Origin: Aquibium pacificus
GTDB taxonomy: Bacteria; Pseudomonadota; Alphaproteobacteria; Rhizobiales; Rhizobiaceae
Direction of reading: 5' to 3'
Assembly: GCF_040839445.1 (NCBI RefSeq)
Contig: NZ_JBDPGJ010000001.1
Location: forward strand, 62,001-126,000
Length of the DNA stretch: 64,000 nucleotides
Positions 15,378 to 23,412 of this stretch are shown one piece after another; within the stretch, counting starts at the first letter, position 1; each line of letters opens with the position of its first letter. A model generated the notes under the pieces. That model saw only the letters and a list, made by a program, of their open reading frames with translations. It did no database searches and was not told the DNA's origin. The position numbers were made by a program, and so were the translations under genes.

Positions 15378-17252
15378 TTGGACACACGGTACTTCTCCAT
15401 CGCATGGTGGCGGTCGCGCGCACTTTCCAGGCTGTTTCGGGCCGCCGGAGTGCTTTTCGCAACGGGGTTGCTGATGGCTACGGCCAGCCAGGCACATGCC
15501 CAGACCCGCACGCTGAAACTCTACTTCATCCATACGAAGGAGAGGGCGGAGATCACCTACAAGAAGAACGGACGCTACATCCAGTCCGGTCTCAATGAGG
15601 TCAACAGGTTCCTGCGCGACTGGCGCCGCAACGAGCCGACCAAGATGGATCCGAAGCTCTTGGACATCGTCTGGGAGGCATACCAGACGGTCGGCGCCCG
15701 AGACTACATCCACGTCGTGTCCGCCTATCGCTCACCGACGACCAATTCGATGCTGCGCAGCCGCAGCAAGGGCGTTGCCAAGAACAGCCAGCACACGCTG
15801 GGCAAGGCCATGGACTTCTACATCCCCGGCGTGAAGCTCAGCACGCTGCGTGCCACCGGTCTCAGGATGGGCGCTGGCGGCGTCGGCTATTATCCGACCT
15901 CCGGCTCGCCCTTCGTCCACTTCGACGTCGGCAGCGTCCGCCACTGGCCGCGCATGAGCCGCAAGGAACTGGTCGCGATCTTCCCGAACGGCGGCACGCT
16001 CCATGTGCCGAGCGACGGAAAGCCCTTGCCCGGCTACGACCAGGCACTTGCGTCGTACAAGTCCCGCGGACGCAGCGGTGCGACCGTCCAGGTGGCGAGC
16101 AACGACGCGGAGGCCCCGCGGTCCGGTTCCGGACGCGGCTTCCTGGCGGCGCTCTTCGGGGGCGGCGCGGACGAGGAAGAGGAATCGAGCACATCCTTCG
16201 CAACGATCGCCCGGGCGACCGGCCGCGACGTCCCGGCCGCCGCCGCGACCCGCAAGGAACCCGAGAGGCAGGCACTGCCGGGCGTGGCCGTCGCAGCGGC
16301 GTCCGCGCCGGCCCCGGCGCGCGAACCCGAAAAGGCCGAGCCGACTCCGGAACAAATCATCGCGTCCCTGCCGGCCCGCAGCGTTCCGCTCCCGGTCTTC
16401 GCGCAGCGCATCGTTCCCGAAACCACCGTTCTCGTCGCAAGCGCGTCCGGTGCCGCTCCGGTGGTCGAACCCGCCCAGGAAGAAACCGTCGTGGCGTTGG
16501 CCGTCCCCACGCCGACCACGAGACCGGCCGCGGAACTCATCGCGGCGGCGAAGGTCGCGGAAGCCTTGCCGGAAACGCCGGTTGCCGACGCGGCCGGGCA
16601 GATCCGCAGTTCCGTAATGGCGTCGCTGTCCGACACGCAGTCGGCAATGCCGTCCCGGCGGCCGGAAGATCCCGCTCCGCCCAGCGATACGATCGCGCTC
16701 GCGGCCTTTGCGCCGGTGCCGCAGTTGCGTCCGTCCGGCGGGCCTATCGAGGAAATGATCGCGGCGATGCCGGCACCGCGCCCCGAGGCGCGTGAGGCCC
16801 GCGTGCGTATCCAGTCCGACATCGTGGGCGCCGTAGAGCAGAAGATCGGCAAGGGTTCGCGCGTCGCCACCGGCGAGAGCAACGGCGCCTCGCAGCGTGC
16901 GGTGCTGCTAGCCAGCAATGGCAGCGTCGATCCCGTGAAGGCGATCGCATCGGAGGTGAAGACCACCGGGAAATCTGCCAAGCCCGGCCCGCAGGACCTG
17001 AAGGCCGATCGCAAGCCGGTGGTCATTCCGGTCGAGGAAGTCGCGGCGCGCTGGGCGCTCGAGCGTTCCGGACACCTGACGCGCGCCATCGCTTCGGCCA
17101 AGGAGCCGTCGCTGGCCTACAACGAGATCCGCACCTCGCCCCGGCAGGTCTACACGAGCGGCTTCGTGCCGGCCATGAAGGAGCCGGATCCGGCAAGGTT
17201 CTCGGGCAACGCGGTCACCTTCCTGTCGGTGGCAACCTTCGACACCAACTGA
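15378..17252 (+). CDS. exported DUF882 (M15-like peptidase) protein with long disordered tail
   Basis: This 624-residue protein has an N-terminal signal segment (about 20-41, ending AHA-Q). A DUF882 domain (about 43-200) follows, with the three zinc-ligand-like residues His139, Asp146 and His181 (SQHTLGKAMDF ... FVHFDVG), as in M15-type peptidoglycan peptidases such as E. coli MepK (YcbK). The last ~400 residues are Ala/Pro/Glu-rich and apparently disordered. A role in periplasmic murein remodelling is inferred. The TTG start is the only reasonable initiator in frame before the signal segment, so the exact start is uncertain. The preceding gene is the sigma-54 regulator. Confidence 0.8.
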   Translation: MDTRYFSIAWWRSRALSRLFRAAGVLFATGLLMATASQAHAQTRTLKLYFIHTKERAEITYKKNGRYIQSGLNEVNRFLRDWRRNEPTKMDPKLLDIVWEAYQTVGARDYIHVVSAYRSPTTNSMLRSRSKGVAKNSQHTLGKAMDFYIPGVKLSTLRATGLRMGAGGVGYYPTSGSPFVHFDVGSVRHWPRMSRKELVAIFPNGGTLHVPSDGKPLPGYDQALASYKSRGRSGATVQVASNDAEAPRSGSGRGFLAALFGGGADEEEESSTSFATIARATGRDVPAAAATRKEPERQALPGVAVAAASAPAPAREPEKAEPTPEQIIASLPARSVPLPVFAQRIVPETTVLVASASGAAPVVEPAQEETVVALAVPTPTTRPAAELIAAAKVAEALPETPVADAAGQIRSSVMASLSDTQSAMPSRRPEDPAPPSDTIALAAFAPVPQLRPSGGPIEEMIAAMPAPRPEAREARVRIQSDIVGAVEQKIGKGSRVATGESNGASQRAVLLASNGSVDPVKAIASEVKTTGKSAKPGPQDLKADRKPVVIPVEEVAARWALERSGHLTRAIASAKEPSLAYNEIRTSPRQVYTSGFVPAMKEPDPARFSGNAVTFLSVATFDTN

Positions 17253-17307
17253 TCGCGGCGTCGATCGAGCCTCGTCCGTGCGGGCCAGGCGTATCTTCTG
17301 GTCTGGA

Positions 17308-17949
17308 CTAGCCCCGTGCGGCCGCGACCGCCTGGCGTGCCAGCTCCTCGATGGCGTCCCAGTTTCCCGCATCCACCAGTTCGTCCGGGGCGACCCAGGA
17401 GCCGCCGACGCAGATCACGTTGGGCAGCCGCAGATAGTCGCCCGCATTCGCCGCGGTGATTCCGCCCGTGGGGCAGAAGCGCACGCCGGCGAGCGGCGAG
17501 GCCAGCGCCTTCAGGAACGCCGCACCGCCCGCCTGCTCGGCCGGGAAGAATTTCAGCAGCGAATAGCCCTCTTCCATGGCGGCCATGATCTCGCTCGGCG
17601 TGATCGCGGCCGGCAACAGCGGCACGTCGCTGGCGCGCGCGGCATCCAGCAGTTCCTGCGTCATGCCGGGGCTGACGACGAAACGGGCCCCGGCAGCCGT
17701 CGCCTGGTCGTACTGGCGTGGCGTCAGGATGGTGCCGGCGCCCACGATCGCCTCCGGCACCTCGGCCGCGGCGATGCGGATCGCGTCGATCGCCTCGCGG
17801 GTGCGCAGGGTGATCTCCACCGCCGGCAACCCGCCTCTCGCAAGCGCCCGCGCCAGCGGCGCCGCATCGGCGGCGCGCGCGATCTTCAGCACCGGGATCA
17901 CCGGCTGGCCCGTCATGAGGGGAAGGAGCTTGTCGGCTTTCTGGGGCAT
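17308..17949 (-). CDS. eda: KDPG / KHG aldolase
   Basis: This 213-residue class I aldolase splits 2-keto-3-deoxy-6-phosphogluconate into pyruvate and glyceraldehyde-3-phosphate in the Entner-Doudoroff pathway. Catalytic Glu45 (LPAVEITLRT) and Schiff-base Lys133 (LLKFFPAE) fall at the same positions as in E. coli Eda. The phosphate-binding CPTGGI and the final VGGSWV motif are also present. Length is normal. No edd or zwf neighbour lies in the window. Convergent with the DUF882 gene. Confidence 0.95.
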   Translation of the reverse strand: MPQKADKLLPLMTGQPVIPVLKIARAADAAPLARALARGGLPAVEITLRTREAIDAIRIAAAEVPEAIVGAGTILTPRQYDQATAAGARFVVSPGMTQELLDAARASDVPLLPAAITPSEIMAAMEEGYSLLKFFPAEQAGGAAFLKALASPLAGVRFCPTGGITAANAGDYLRLPNVICVGGSWVAPDELVDAGNWDAIEELARQAVAAARG

Positions 17950-18035
17950 GAGGACGTCGTTCCCTTCCGCGGATCCTGAGACCGCAACGGTATAGCCTAT
18001 CGTCCCCGCAACCAGAAGTCCGGCTCCGGCGGAAT

Positions 18036-18950
18036 TCAGGCGGCCCTGAGAAGCCGCGTGACGAAGGCTCGCAGCCGAAGCCAGAAATCGATTTCCTCCT
18101 CACCGGCCGATTTCATCCGACGCAGCGCGGCCAATGTCCGGGGTCCGGCGATGCCGTCGGGCGAAAGACCGTTCTCCCGCTGGAACCGGCGAACCGCCGC
18201 CGCGGTGGCGGGTCCGAAGACGCCGTCGATCGCGCAGGGATGGCCGGCGGCGGACAGCCGCTTCTGCAGTTCGGCGACACCGGCGCCACGATCCCCGCTT
18301 CTGATAACCACGCGGTCGTCCGGGGCCTTCTCGTCGCCCGATGCATCCTTTCCGGTCCCTCCGCCCGCCTTGCGGTGCCTTTCATAGGCGGCGGCGATCC
18401 TGGTGTCGTAGCCGTGCTTCTTGTAGGCCGGGCCGTTGTAGCCCTTCGCGAAGGCCGCCCAGTCGCGCCGTTCAATTGCGGCGCGCAGGCCGGTCTTGTC
18501 GATATAGCGGACCATCAGCCTCGCCTGGCCGGCGACGCCGCTGCGCGCTTCCCCGACCAGCGCCTCGACGTTCGCATAGCCGAGCCAGAGCCAGTGCGCG
18601 CCCATCACCTGGCCGAGCCCCCACGAGACCGATTCCCAGGCGGCCTTCCGGTCGATGGCGCAGGCGCGTTCGAGCAGGTCCCAGCGTCCGGCTTGCGTAC
18701 GCGGATTGGCCACGCCGCCGGCCTTGGGCGACGCGAGCCCGGCGGCGCGGGCTTGCGCCTGCTTGGCGCCGGTGAGTCGCCGGTCGAAATAGTGTCCCTC
18801 GAAACGGATCAGGGGTTCGCGCCTGCCGCCCACCGTGGCGAACGCCTTGCCGGCGCTCTCGACTTCGGCGACGGCCAGCAGCGCCGCGGGTTCGAGCCCT
18901 GCTTCCTCGGCCGTCCTGTTGATGCTTGCGATGGTTTCCTGTTCGAACAT
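18036..18950 (-). CDS. N-acetylmuramidase-domain protein with peptidoglycan-binding repeat
   Basis: The 304-residue product has an N-terminal DUF3380/N-acetylmuramidase domain (about 1-190), with candidate catalytic glutamates in LLAVAEVESAG (Glu29/Glu31) and the WGLGQVMG segment. A PG_binding_1 repeat follows at about 215-275 (GDRGAGVAELQKRLSAAGHP ... RFQRENGLSPDG). No signal peptide is seen, as in phage endolysins and muramidases exported by other means. Related proteins are found in prophages and rhizobial chromosomes, but no other phage genes flank it here. Function as a murein hydrolase is inferred. Confidence 0.83.
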   Translation of the reverse strand: MFEQETIASINRTAEEAGLEPAALLAVAEVESAGKAFATVGGRREPLIRFEGHYFDRRLTGAKQAQARAAGLASPKAGGVANPRTQAGRWDLLERACAIDRKAAWESVSWGLGQVMGAHWLWLGYANVEALVGEARSGVAGQARLMVRYIDKTGLRAAIERRDWAAFAKGYNGPAYKKHGYDTRIAAAYERHRKAGGGTGKDASGDEKAPDDRVVIRSGDRGAGVAELQKRLSAAGHPCAIDGVFGPATAAAVRRFQRENGLSPDGIAGPRTLAALRRMKSAGEEEIDFWLRLRAFVTRLLRAA

Positions 18951-19072
18951 GTCCCGGCATCCTCATCGATTCCTGTCGAGGAACATATTCCTGCAACGCC
19001 GACGGACGTTGACAGATTTCCACCCTATCTCTTCGCTTGCGCCAGCAAGCCCAACGATCTAGGCGATGCGCC

Positions 19073-20044
19073 ATGTCGGATCCATCCACGCCCGCAGCCG
19101 GATTCAAGGTCGCCGCGCTCTACCGCTTCTGCCGGCTGAGCGATCCGGCGGCGCTGCGCCAGCCGCTCGATGCGTTCTGCGCCGCCCGTGGCATCCGGGG
19201 AACGCTCCTGCTTGCCCGCGAGGGCATCAACGGAACGGTGGCCGGCAGCGACGCGGCAATCGACGAACTGCTTTCCTGGCTCCGCGACGAGGCAGGCATC
19301 GCCGATGCCGAGGTAAAGTTCAGCCGGGCGCAAGAGATGCCGTTCCACAGGCTGAAGGTGCGGCTGAAGCGCGAGATCGTCACCATGGGCGTCGATGGCG
19401 TCGATCCGCTGGAGGGTGTCGGCGCCTATGTCGATCCGCGCGACTGGAACCGCCTGGTCGAGGACCCGGATACCGTGGTGATCGACACGCGCAATGCCTA
19501 CGAGACCGCGATCGGCAGCTTTGCCGGCTCCGTCGACCCCGGCACCGCCAGCTTCCGCGAGTTCCCCGCATGGGTGGAGCGCAACCGCGCTTCGCTGGAG
19601 GGCCGCAGGATCGCGATGTTCTGCACCGGCGGCATCCGCTGCGAGAAGGCGACGGCTTACATGAAGTCGCTCGGCTTTCCCGACGTGCATCACCTCAAGG
19701 GCGGCATCCTGCGCTACCTGGAAGAGGTGCCGGCGGCTGAAAGCCGCTGGCGGGGCGAGTGCTTCGTGTTCGACGAGCGGGTGTCGGTCGTGCACGGGCT
19801 CGCGGCGGGCGAGGCGGAGCTCTGCCGCGCCTGCCGCCATCCGGTCACGCCGGCCGAGAAAGCCTCGCCCTCGTTCGAGGAAGGTGTCTCGTGTCCGCAC
19901 TGCCACGACCGCCGCAGCGAGGAGGACCGCGCCCGCTATGCGGAGCGACACCGCCAGGTCGCGCTCGCGCGCGAACGCGGCGAGGCGCCCCACATCGGAC
20001 AGGTGCCGGTTGATCCGGATCAAGCCGCCCGCGACCGCCGCTGA
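19073..20044 (+). CDS. trhO: tRNA uridine-5-oxyacetate hydroxylase (rhodanese family)
   Basis: This 323-residue protein has the YceA/TrhO layout. An N-terminal acylphosphatase-like domain holds the LLLAREGINGTVAG signature (46-59), and a rhodanese domain carries the cysteine loop CTGGIRC (184-190). A C-terminal segment has CxxC-type pairs (CRAC and CPHC). TrhO makes 5-hydroxyuridine at tRNA position 34 in an oxygen-dependent way. The chosen ATG starts MSDPS; the frame is open a little further upstream without similarity. Divergent from the muramidase gene. Confidence 0.93.
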   Translation: MSDPSTPAAGFKVAALYRFCRLSDPAALRQPLDAFCAARGIRGTLLLAREGINGTVAGSDAAIDELLSWLRDEAGIADAEVKFSRAQEMPFHRLKVRLKREIVTMGVDGVDPLEGVGAYVDPRDWNRLVEDPDTVVIDTRNAYETAIGSFAGSVDPGTASFREFPAWVERNRASLEGRRIAMFCTGGIRCEKATAYMKSLGFPDVHHLKGGILRYLEEVPAAESRWRGECFVFDERVSVVHGLAAGEAELCRACRHPVTPAEKASPSFEEGVSCPHCHDRRSEEDRARYAERHRQVALARERGEAPHIGQVPVDPDQAARDRR

Positions 20045-20083
20045 TAGCTTGCGGGGACGAGCCGGGAGCAGGCGGGAGTATCC

Positions 20084-20287
20084 ATGTCCAAGATCAACCG
20101 CGAGTGGCATCAGAGCCACAGGATGCCGGAGAACCCGACGGAGTTGCAGCGGATCGCCTGGCACGCCGAGCATGCGCGCAATTGCGGCTGTCGCGGCATC
20201 GACGTTGGCGTGGCGCGGCTGTTCCGCAAGCACGGCGTCCCGGTTCCCGCGCCATTCGCCGATCCGCCCGCGCCCGAAGACCGTTGA
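20084..20287 (+). CDS. small conserved hypothetical protein
   Basis: This 67-residue product has a good ribosome site (CGGGAG seven bases before ATG). It is rich in His and Arg and has a single CGC pair (NCGCRG) after a helix ELQRIAWHAEHAR. It sits 40 bp after trhO and 53 bp before the DUF533 gene, likely in one transcript. I do not recognise a function. Confidence 0.6.
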   Translation: MSKINREWHQSHRMPENPTELQRIAWHAEHARNCGCRGIDVGVARLFRKHGVPVPAPFADPPAPEDR

Positions 20288-20339
20288 ACCGCGATCGGCC
20301 GGCCCCTATCTCCCCGTGACCAATACCCACGGAGGCACC

Positions 20340-21083
20340 ATGTTCGATCCCAAGAAGCTGCTCGACGATCTGCTCGGTTCACAGGTGCCGGGAGTGGGAG
20401 GCACCGTCCGGGACAAGGCCGGGCAGGCGACGCAACTTGCCAAGGACAACCCGCTCGCGGCCGGCGCCATCGCCGCCATGCTGCTGGGCACCGGCGCCGG
20501 GCGTCAGGTCACCGGCTCGGTCCTGAGGATGGGCGGCCTCGCGGCCATCGCCGGCCTCGCCTACAAGGCCTACCAGAACTACAACAGCGGCGCGGAGCCG
20601 GCGGCCACGCCGTCCGAAAAGCCTGAACTCCTGGCGCCGCCGGCCGACACCGGATTCGATCCGGCCGACGCGCCGCAGGGCGAGAACGAGTTCGCGCTGA
20701 CGCTCGTGCGTGCCATGATCTCGGCCGCACGCGCCGACGGCCACATCGACGCGGAGGAGCGCGGCCGCATCGGCGATCGTCTCAAGCTCTCGGGCATGGG
20801 CGAGGAGGAAGGTGCCTTCCTGGTGCGGGAACTCGAACGCCCGGTCGATCTCGATGCCCTCGTCGCATCCGCGTCGACCGAGGCGCAACGCGTCGAACTC
20901 TACACCGCCTCGCGTCTGGCCATCGAGCCCGAGACGCGCGCCGAGCGCGGCTATCTCGACATGCTCGCCGGCCGCCTCCAACTGCCCGACGCGCTGGTCG
21001 ACCACATCGAGGCCACGGTCTCCGCTGCCAAGGAGTCCGCCGCAAATCCCTCCGCCCCCACGCCCCCGAAATCGCCCTGGTAG
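20340..21083 (+). CDS. DUF533 / TerB-like protein (YebE family)
   Basis: This 247-residue product has a glycine-rich hydrophobic stretch around residues 38-72 (AGAIAAMLLGTGAG ... GLAAIAGLAYKAY), likely membrane-associated. A C-terminal TerB-like helical domain follows (about 115-225: MISAARADGHIDAEERGRI). This is the arrangement of E. coli YebE/DUF533, an inner-membrane protein linked to envelope stress with unclear activity. The ATG is chosen because GGAGG lies close upstream. The acidic DGHIDAEE motif could bind a metal, by analogy with TerB. Confidence 0.82.
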   Translation: MFDPKKLLDDLLGSQVPGVGGTVRDKAGQATQLAKDNPLAAGAIAAMLLGTGAGRQVTGSVLRMGGLAAIAGLAYKAYQNYNSGAEPAATPSEKPELLAPPADTGFDPADAPQGENEFALTLVRAMISAARADGHIDAEERGRIGDRLKLSGMGEEEGAFLVRELERPVDLDALVASASTEAQRVELYTASRLAIEPETRAERGYLDMLAGRLQLPDALVDHIEATVSAAKESAANPSAPTPPKSPW

Positions 21084-21111
21084 ACGATTTCCCGCAGCAG
21101 AAGGCGGGTGG

Positions 21112-21744
21112 TCATACGGTTCCGGAGGGGTGTTCCGGAACCGCCCGCAGGATGATGTCGGCGAGCGCCTTCTCCCGCATCTCCTTCGGAAGCGCCAGTA
21201 GCGCCTTCAACCGACCGGACAGGAGCAGATCGGCCAGTCCATGCGTGGTCGCCCAGACGGCCATGACGTCGCTCATCGCGCGCGGATCAGCGTGCGGATC
21301 CTCTCCCCGAAGCTCGGCGATGCCCGCCACGAGGTGATCGAAGCTGGCGCGCGCCGCCTCTCCCAGTTGCATGTCCTCGAAGTCGGTGCGGCTGGACGTG
21401 AAGACGAGCCGGAACAGGTCAGGGTTCTCCAGCGCGAAGTCGATGTAGCCGAGCCCCGAGGCGGCCAGTTGCGCGCGCGGCGCGGCCGGTGCCGCGGCCT
21501 GGCGCGCCTTCTGCATTGACAGGAACCGTTCGAAGCCGATTGCGGCGAGCGCAGTCAGCAGACCGTTCGCGTCGCGGAAATGATGGGCAGGCGCGGCGTG
21601 CGAGACGCCGGCGCGCTTGGCGCAGCCGCGAAGCGTGAAACCCTCGACGCCCTTTTCCCGCAGTTCCGCTTCCGCGGCCTTGAGCAGTGCATGGCGCAGG
21701 TCGCCATGGTGGTAACTGGTCTTCTGTTCGTCCGCTCCAGCCAA
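21112..21744 (-). CDS. TetR family regulator
   Basis: This ~210-residue regulator has a TetR helix-turn-helix (LLKAAEAELREKGVEGFTL ... AKRAGVSHAAPAHHF) and a C-terminal WHG/TetR_C-type domain with the typical YIDFALENPDLFRLVF. The TTG start is preferred because GGGAGAAGGGA lies just upstream; an ATG 36 bases earlier (21780) has only a distant AAGGG. It is divergent from the ABA4-like operon, and two tandem operator-like repeats occupy the shared promoter. It is therefore probably the repressor of that operon. Confidence 0.85.
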   Translation of the reverse strand: MAGADEQKTSYHHGDLRHALLKAAEAELREKGVEGFTLRGCAKRAGVSHAAPAHHFRDANGLLTALAAIGFERFLSMQKARQAAAPAAPRAQLAASGLGYIDFALENPDLFRLVFTSSRTDFEDMQLGEAARASFDHLVAGIAELRGEDPHADPRAMSDVMAVWATTHGLADLLLSGRLKALLALPKEMREKALADIILRAVPEHPSGTV

Positions 21745-21815
21745 TCCCTTCTCCCTGAGAATGGCCTTTGTGCATGCCATCGGATACGGCCGACCCTTAC
21801 GCCTTGAAAACCCAT

Positions 21816-21857
21816 CTTGACAATGAAAAGTTCGGCGCTAATCTTGACGATGTAAAG
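21816..21857. promoter_or_regulatory. tandem operators for the TetR/ABA4-like divergon
   Basis: A 19-base sequence, ATCTTGACrATGwAAAGTT, occurs twice with a 27-bp period (21814-21832 and 21841-21859). Each copy contains an imperfect dyad CTTGAC-N3-GTAAAG (copy 2 one mismatch, copy 1 two). The first copy embeds TTGACA (-35) and the second overlaps TAATCT (-10, N16 spacing) of a plausible sigma-70 promoter for the plus-strand genes. Occupancy would block that promoter. Confidence 0.6.
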
Positions 21858-21891
21858 TTTACGGTATCACACAGATCGCGAGGCACCGAAC

Positions 21892-22329
21892 ATGAGCCCC
21901 GACGCCATTTTTCAGTACGCCAACAGCCTCGCCCTGGTCGGCTGGGTGCTCCTCCTCGCGAGCCCTTTCGCTCCCCGCATCGCCAACGCGGCTGCGGCCT
22001 ACGGTATCCCCCTGCTCTTCGCCGTGGTCTATTCGGGGCTCGTCCTGGCGTTCTGGACCTCGGCCGAAGGCGGCTTCGACAGTCTTTCCAACGTCGCGGC
22101 GCTCTTCCAGACCCGGGAGATGCTTCTCGCCGGCTGGCTGCACTACCTCGCCTTCGATCTCTTCGTCGGCGCCTGGATCGTGCGGAGCGCCCGTGATGCG
22201 GGCGTGCCCTTCTGGATGGTGGTCCCCTGCCTGGCGGCGACCTTTCTGTTCGGACCTGCGGGGTTCCTTGCCTTCGTCGCCATCCGCCAGGTTCGCACGC
22301 GCATGGCGGCGGACGTGTCGGCCGCCTGA
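21892..22329 (+). CDS. ABA4-like (DUF4281) membrane protein
   Basis: This 145-residue protein has four hydrophobic segments (about 8-27, 36-54, 75-97 and 105-128) and matches the ABA4-like/DUF4281 family, named after a plant protein needed for neoxanthin formation. A conserved-looking core is HYLAFDLFVGAWIVRSAR, followed by PCLAATFLFGPAGFLAF. The bacterial role is unknown. It is the first gene of a two-gene unit under a TTGACA/TAATCT promoter with tandem operators, probably repressed by the divergent TetR protein. Confidence 0.8.
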   Translation: MSPDAIFQYANSLALVGWVLLLASPFAPRIANAAAAYGIPLLFAVVYSGLVLAFWTSAEGGFDSLSNVAALFQTREMLLAGWLHYLAFDLFVGAWIVRSARDAGVPFWMVVPCLAATFLFGPAGFLAFVAIRQVRTRMAADVSAA

Positions 22330-22361
22330 CCGCCATTGCGTCCCGAAACCGGAGCAGGACC

Positions 22362-23198
22362 ATGAACACGCTCGCGATATCCACGCCCCACGCATCGAAC
22401 TTTCCGGACATCGCGCGAGAATTCTGGCGGCGCGAACCACTCTTCACCGCCGCGGCGCTTCTCCTCCTCGTGCTGGCCGTCCCGACCGCGGTGGCCGGTC
22501 TCCTGGACGAGCGGACGCTCGCGGCGCAAAGCGTCTGGAGCAAGCCGCTCAAATTCGAGGCTTCGCTTTCGATCTATCTCCTGACGCTGGCATGGTTCGC
22601 CGGATATCTGCCGGAAGGCACGACCGGCCGCCGGTGGTACCGCGTCTATTCCGCTCTCGTCGTCTTCATGATCGCCATCGAGATGGTGTGGCTGATGGGC
22701 GCCGCGGCGGCCGGTGCGCCGTCGCACTTCAATCGCGAGGGAGGACTGCTCGAAGCCGTCTATCCGCTGATGGGCGTCTTTGCGGTCGGGCTCACTTCGG
22801 CGACGCTCGTCTACGGGCGGCTGATCGCGCGGGATGGAGACGCTGGGCTTGGCCCGGCCTTCCGAAGCGCCGTTTCCATCGGGCTGACCCTGACCTTTTT
22901 CCTGACCATCGCCACCGCCGGATATCTGGCTTCGGGCGAGGGGCACCTGGTCGGCCGCGAGGCGACCGACATGCGCGGCGTGCCGTTCCTCGGCTGGGCC
23001 AGCAACGGCGGCGATCTGCGCGTCCCACATTTCTTCGCTACCCATGCGATGCATTTCATTCCCGGCTTCGGGCTCCTGTGTACGTTGCTTGCGCCGAATT
23101 GGGGTGTGCTCGCGGTGCGGCTGTTTTCGGCAACCTACGCGGTCTTCGTTGGTGCGGTACTGTTCCAGGCGGCCATGGGATCGCCGTTCCTCGGGTAA
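22362..23198 (+). CDS. polytopic membrane protein, function unknown
   Basis: This 278-residue protein has seven to eight predicted membrane segments (for example 28-46, 68-82, 95-115, 130-150, 168-190, 220-240 and 248-270). Charged or polar residues near the first loops (EFWRREPL, SVWSKPLKFEASL) and the HFFATHAMHFIPGFGLL segment, with three histidines, are striking. I recognise no named family. It follows the ABA4-like gene by 32 bp and is presumably co-repressed by the TetR regulator, suggesting a joint membrane or photooxidative/carotenoid-type role that remains a guess. Confidence 0.6.
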   Translation: MNTLAISTPHASNFPDIAREFWRREPLFTAAALLLLVLAVPTAVAGLLDERTLAAQSVWSKPLKFEASLSIYLLTLAWFAGYLPEGTTGRRWYRVYSALVVFMIAIEMVWLMGAAAAGAPSHFNREGGLLEAVYPLMGVFAVGLTSATLVYGRLIARDGDAGLGPAFRSAVSIGLTLTFFLTIATAGYLASGEGHLVGREATDMRGVPFLGWASNGGDLRVPHFFATHAMHFIPGFGLLCTLLAPNWGVLAVRLFSATYAVFVGAVLFQAAMGSPFLG

Positions 23199-23230
23199 GG
23201 AAAAGCGGCAGCGCCCCGCCGCGCCGGGCG

Positions 23231-23246
23231 TTAACCTTTCGTTAAC
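23231..23246. promoter_or_regulatory. CtrA box
   Basis: TTAA-CCTTTCG-TTAAC is an exact match to the full CtrA consensus TTAA-N7-TTAAC, within GTTAACC ... GTTAACCATG. It lies just upstream of the sRNA-like locus at 23262-23340 and about 165 bp before the SDR gene. Cell-cycle control of the RNA by CtrA is inferred. Confidence 0.65.
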
Positions 23247-23261
23247 CATGCCGGCGCATGA

Positions 23262-23340
23262 TTCATGACAGTCGGATCTGCTAATCCTCCTCCCAAGCAA
23301 GGTCCTGATTAGGGGCGGTCGCGAATGACCGCCCTTCCTG
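23262..23340 (+). ncRNA. candidate anti-Shine-Dalgarno sRNA (alpha-r14-like)
   Basis: Two consecutive hairpins lie in an otherwise empty 214-bp gap. Hairpin 1 pairs CTAATC (23281-23286) with GATTAG (23307-23312) and exposes CCTCCTCCC (23286-23294) mostly in the loop, a perfect anti-Shine-Dalgarno 9-mer. Hairpin 2 is the terminator GGGCGGTC-GCGAAT-GACCGCCC followed by TTCCTGTT. This shape is that of the rhizobial alpha-r14/NfeR1-type trans-sRNAs, which block ribosome binding on many mRNAs. The 5' end is approximate. Family membership is from memory of the motif and needs a covariance search. Confidence 0.6.
23313..23334 (+). terminator. Rho-independent terminator of the sRNA candidate
   Basis: A perfect 8-bp GC-rich stem GGGCGGTC / GACCGCCC has a 6-base loop and is followed by TTCCTGTT. 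It would also stop read-through from the membrane-protein gene ending at 23198. Confidence 0.65.
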
Positions 23341-23412
23341 TTGCGGCCTGCGGTCGCTCTTGCGCTTCACCCGCCCCTCTGCAATGTGCTCCCCGAGCCA
23401 GAGGAGGGACGC

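Noticed and set aside
18036..18950. Prophage or gene-transfer-agent remnant around the muramidase
   Set aside because: No capsid, tail or packaging genes lie nearby; an isolated muramidase is common in rhizobial chromosomes.
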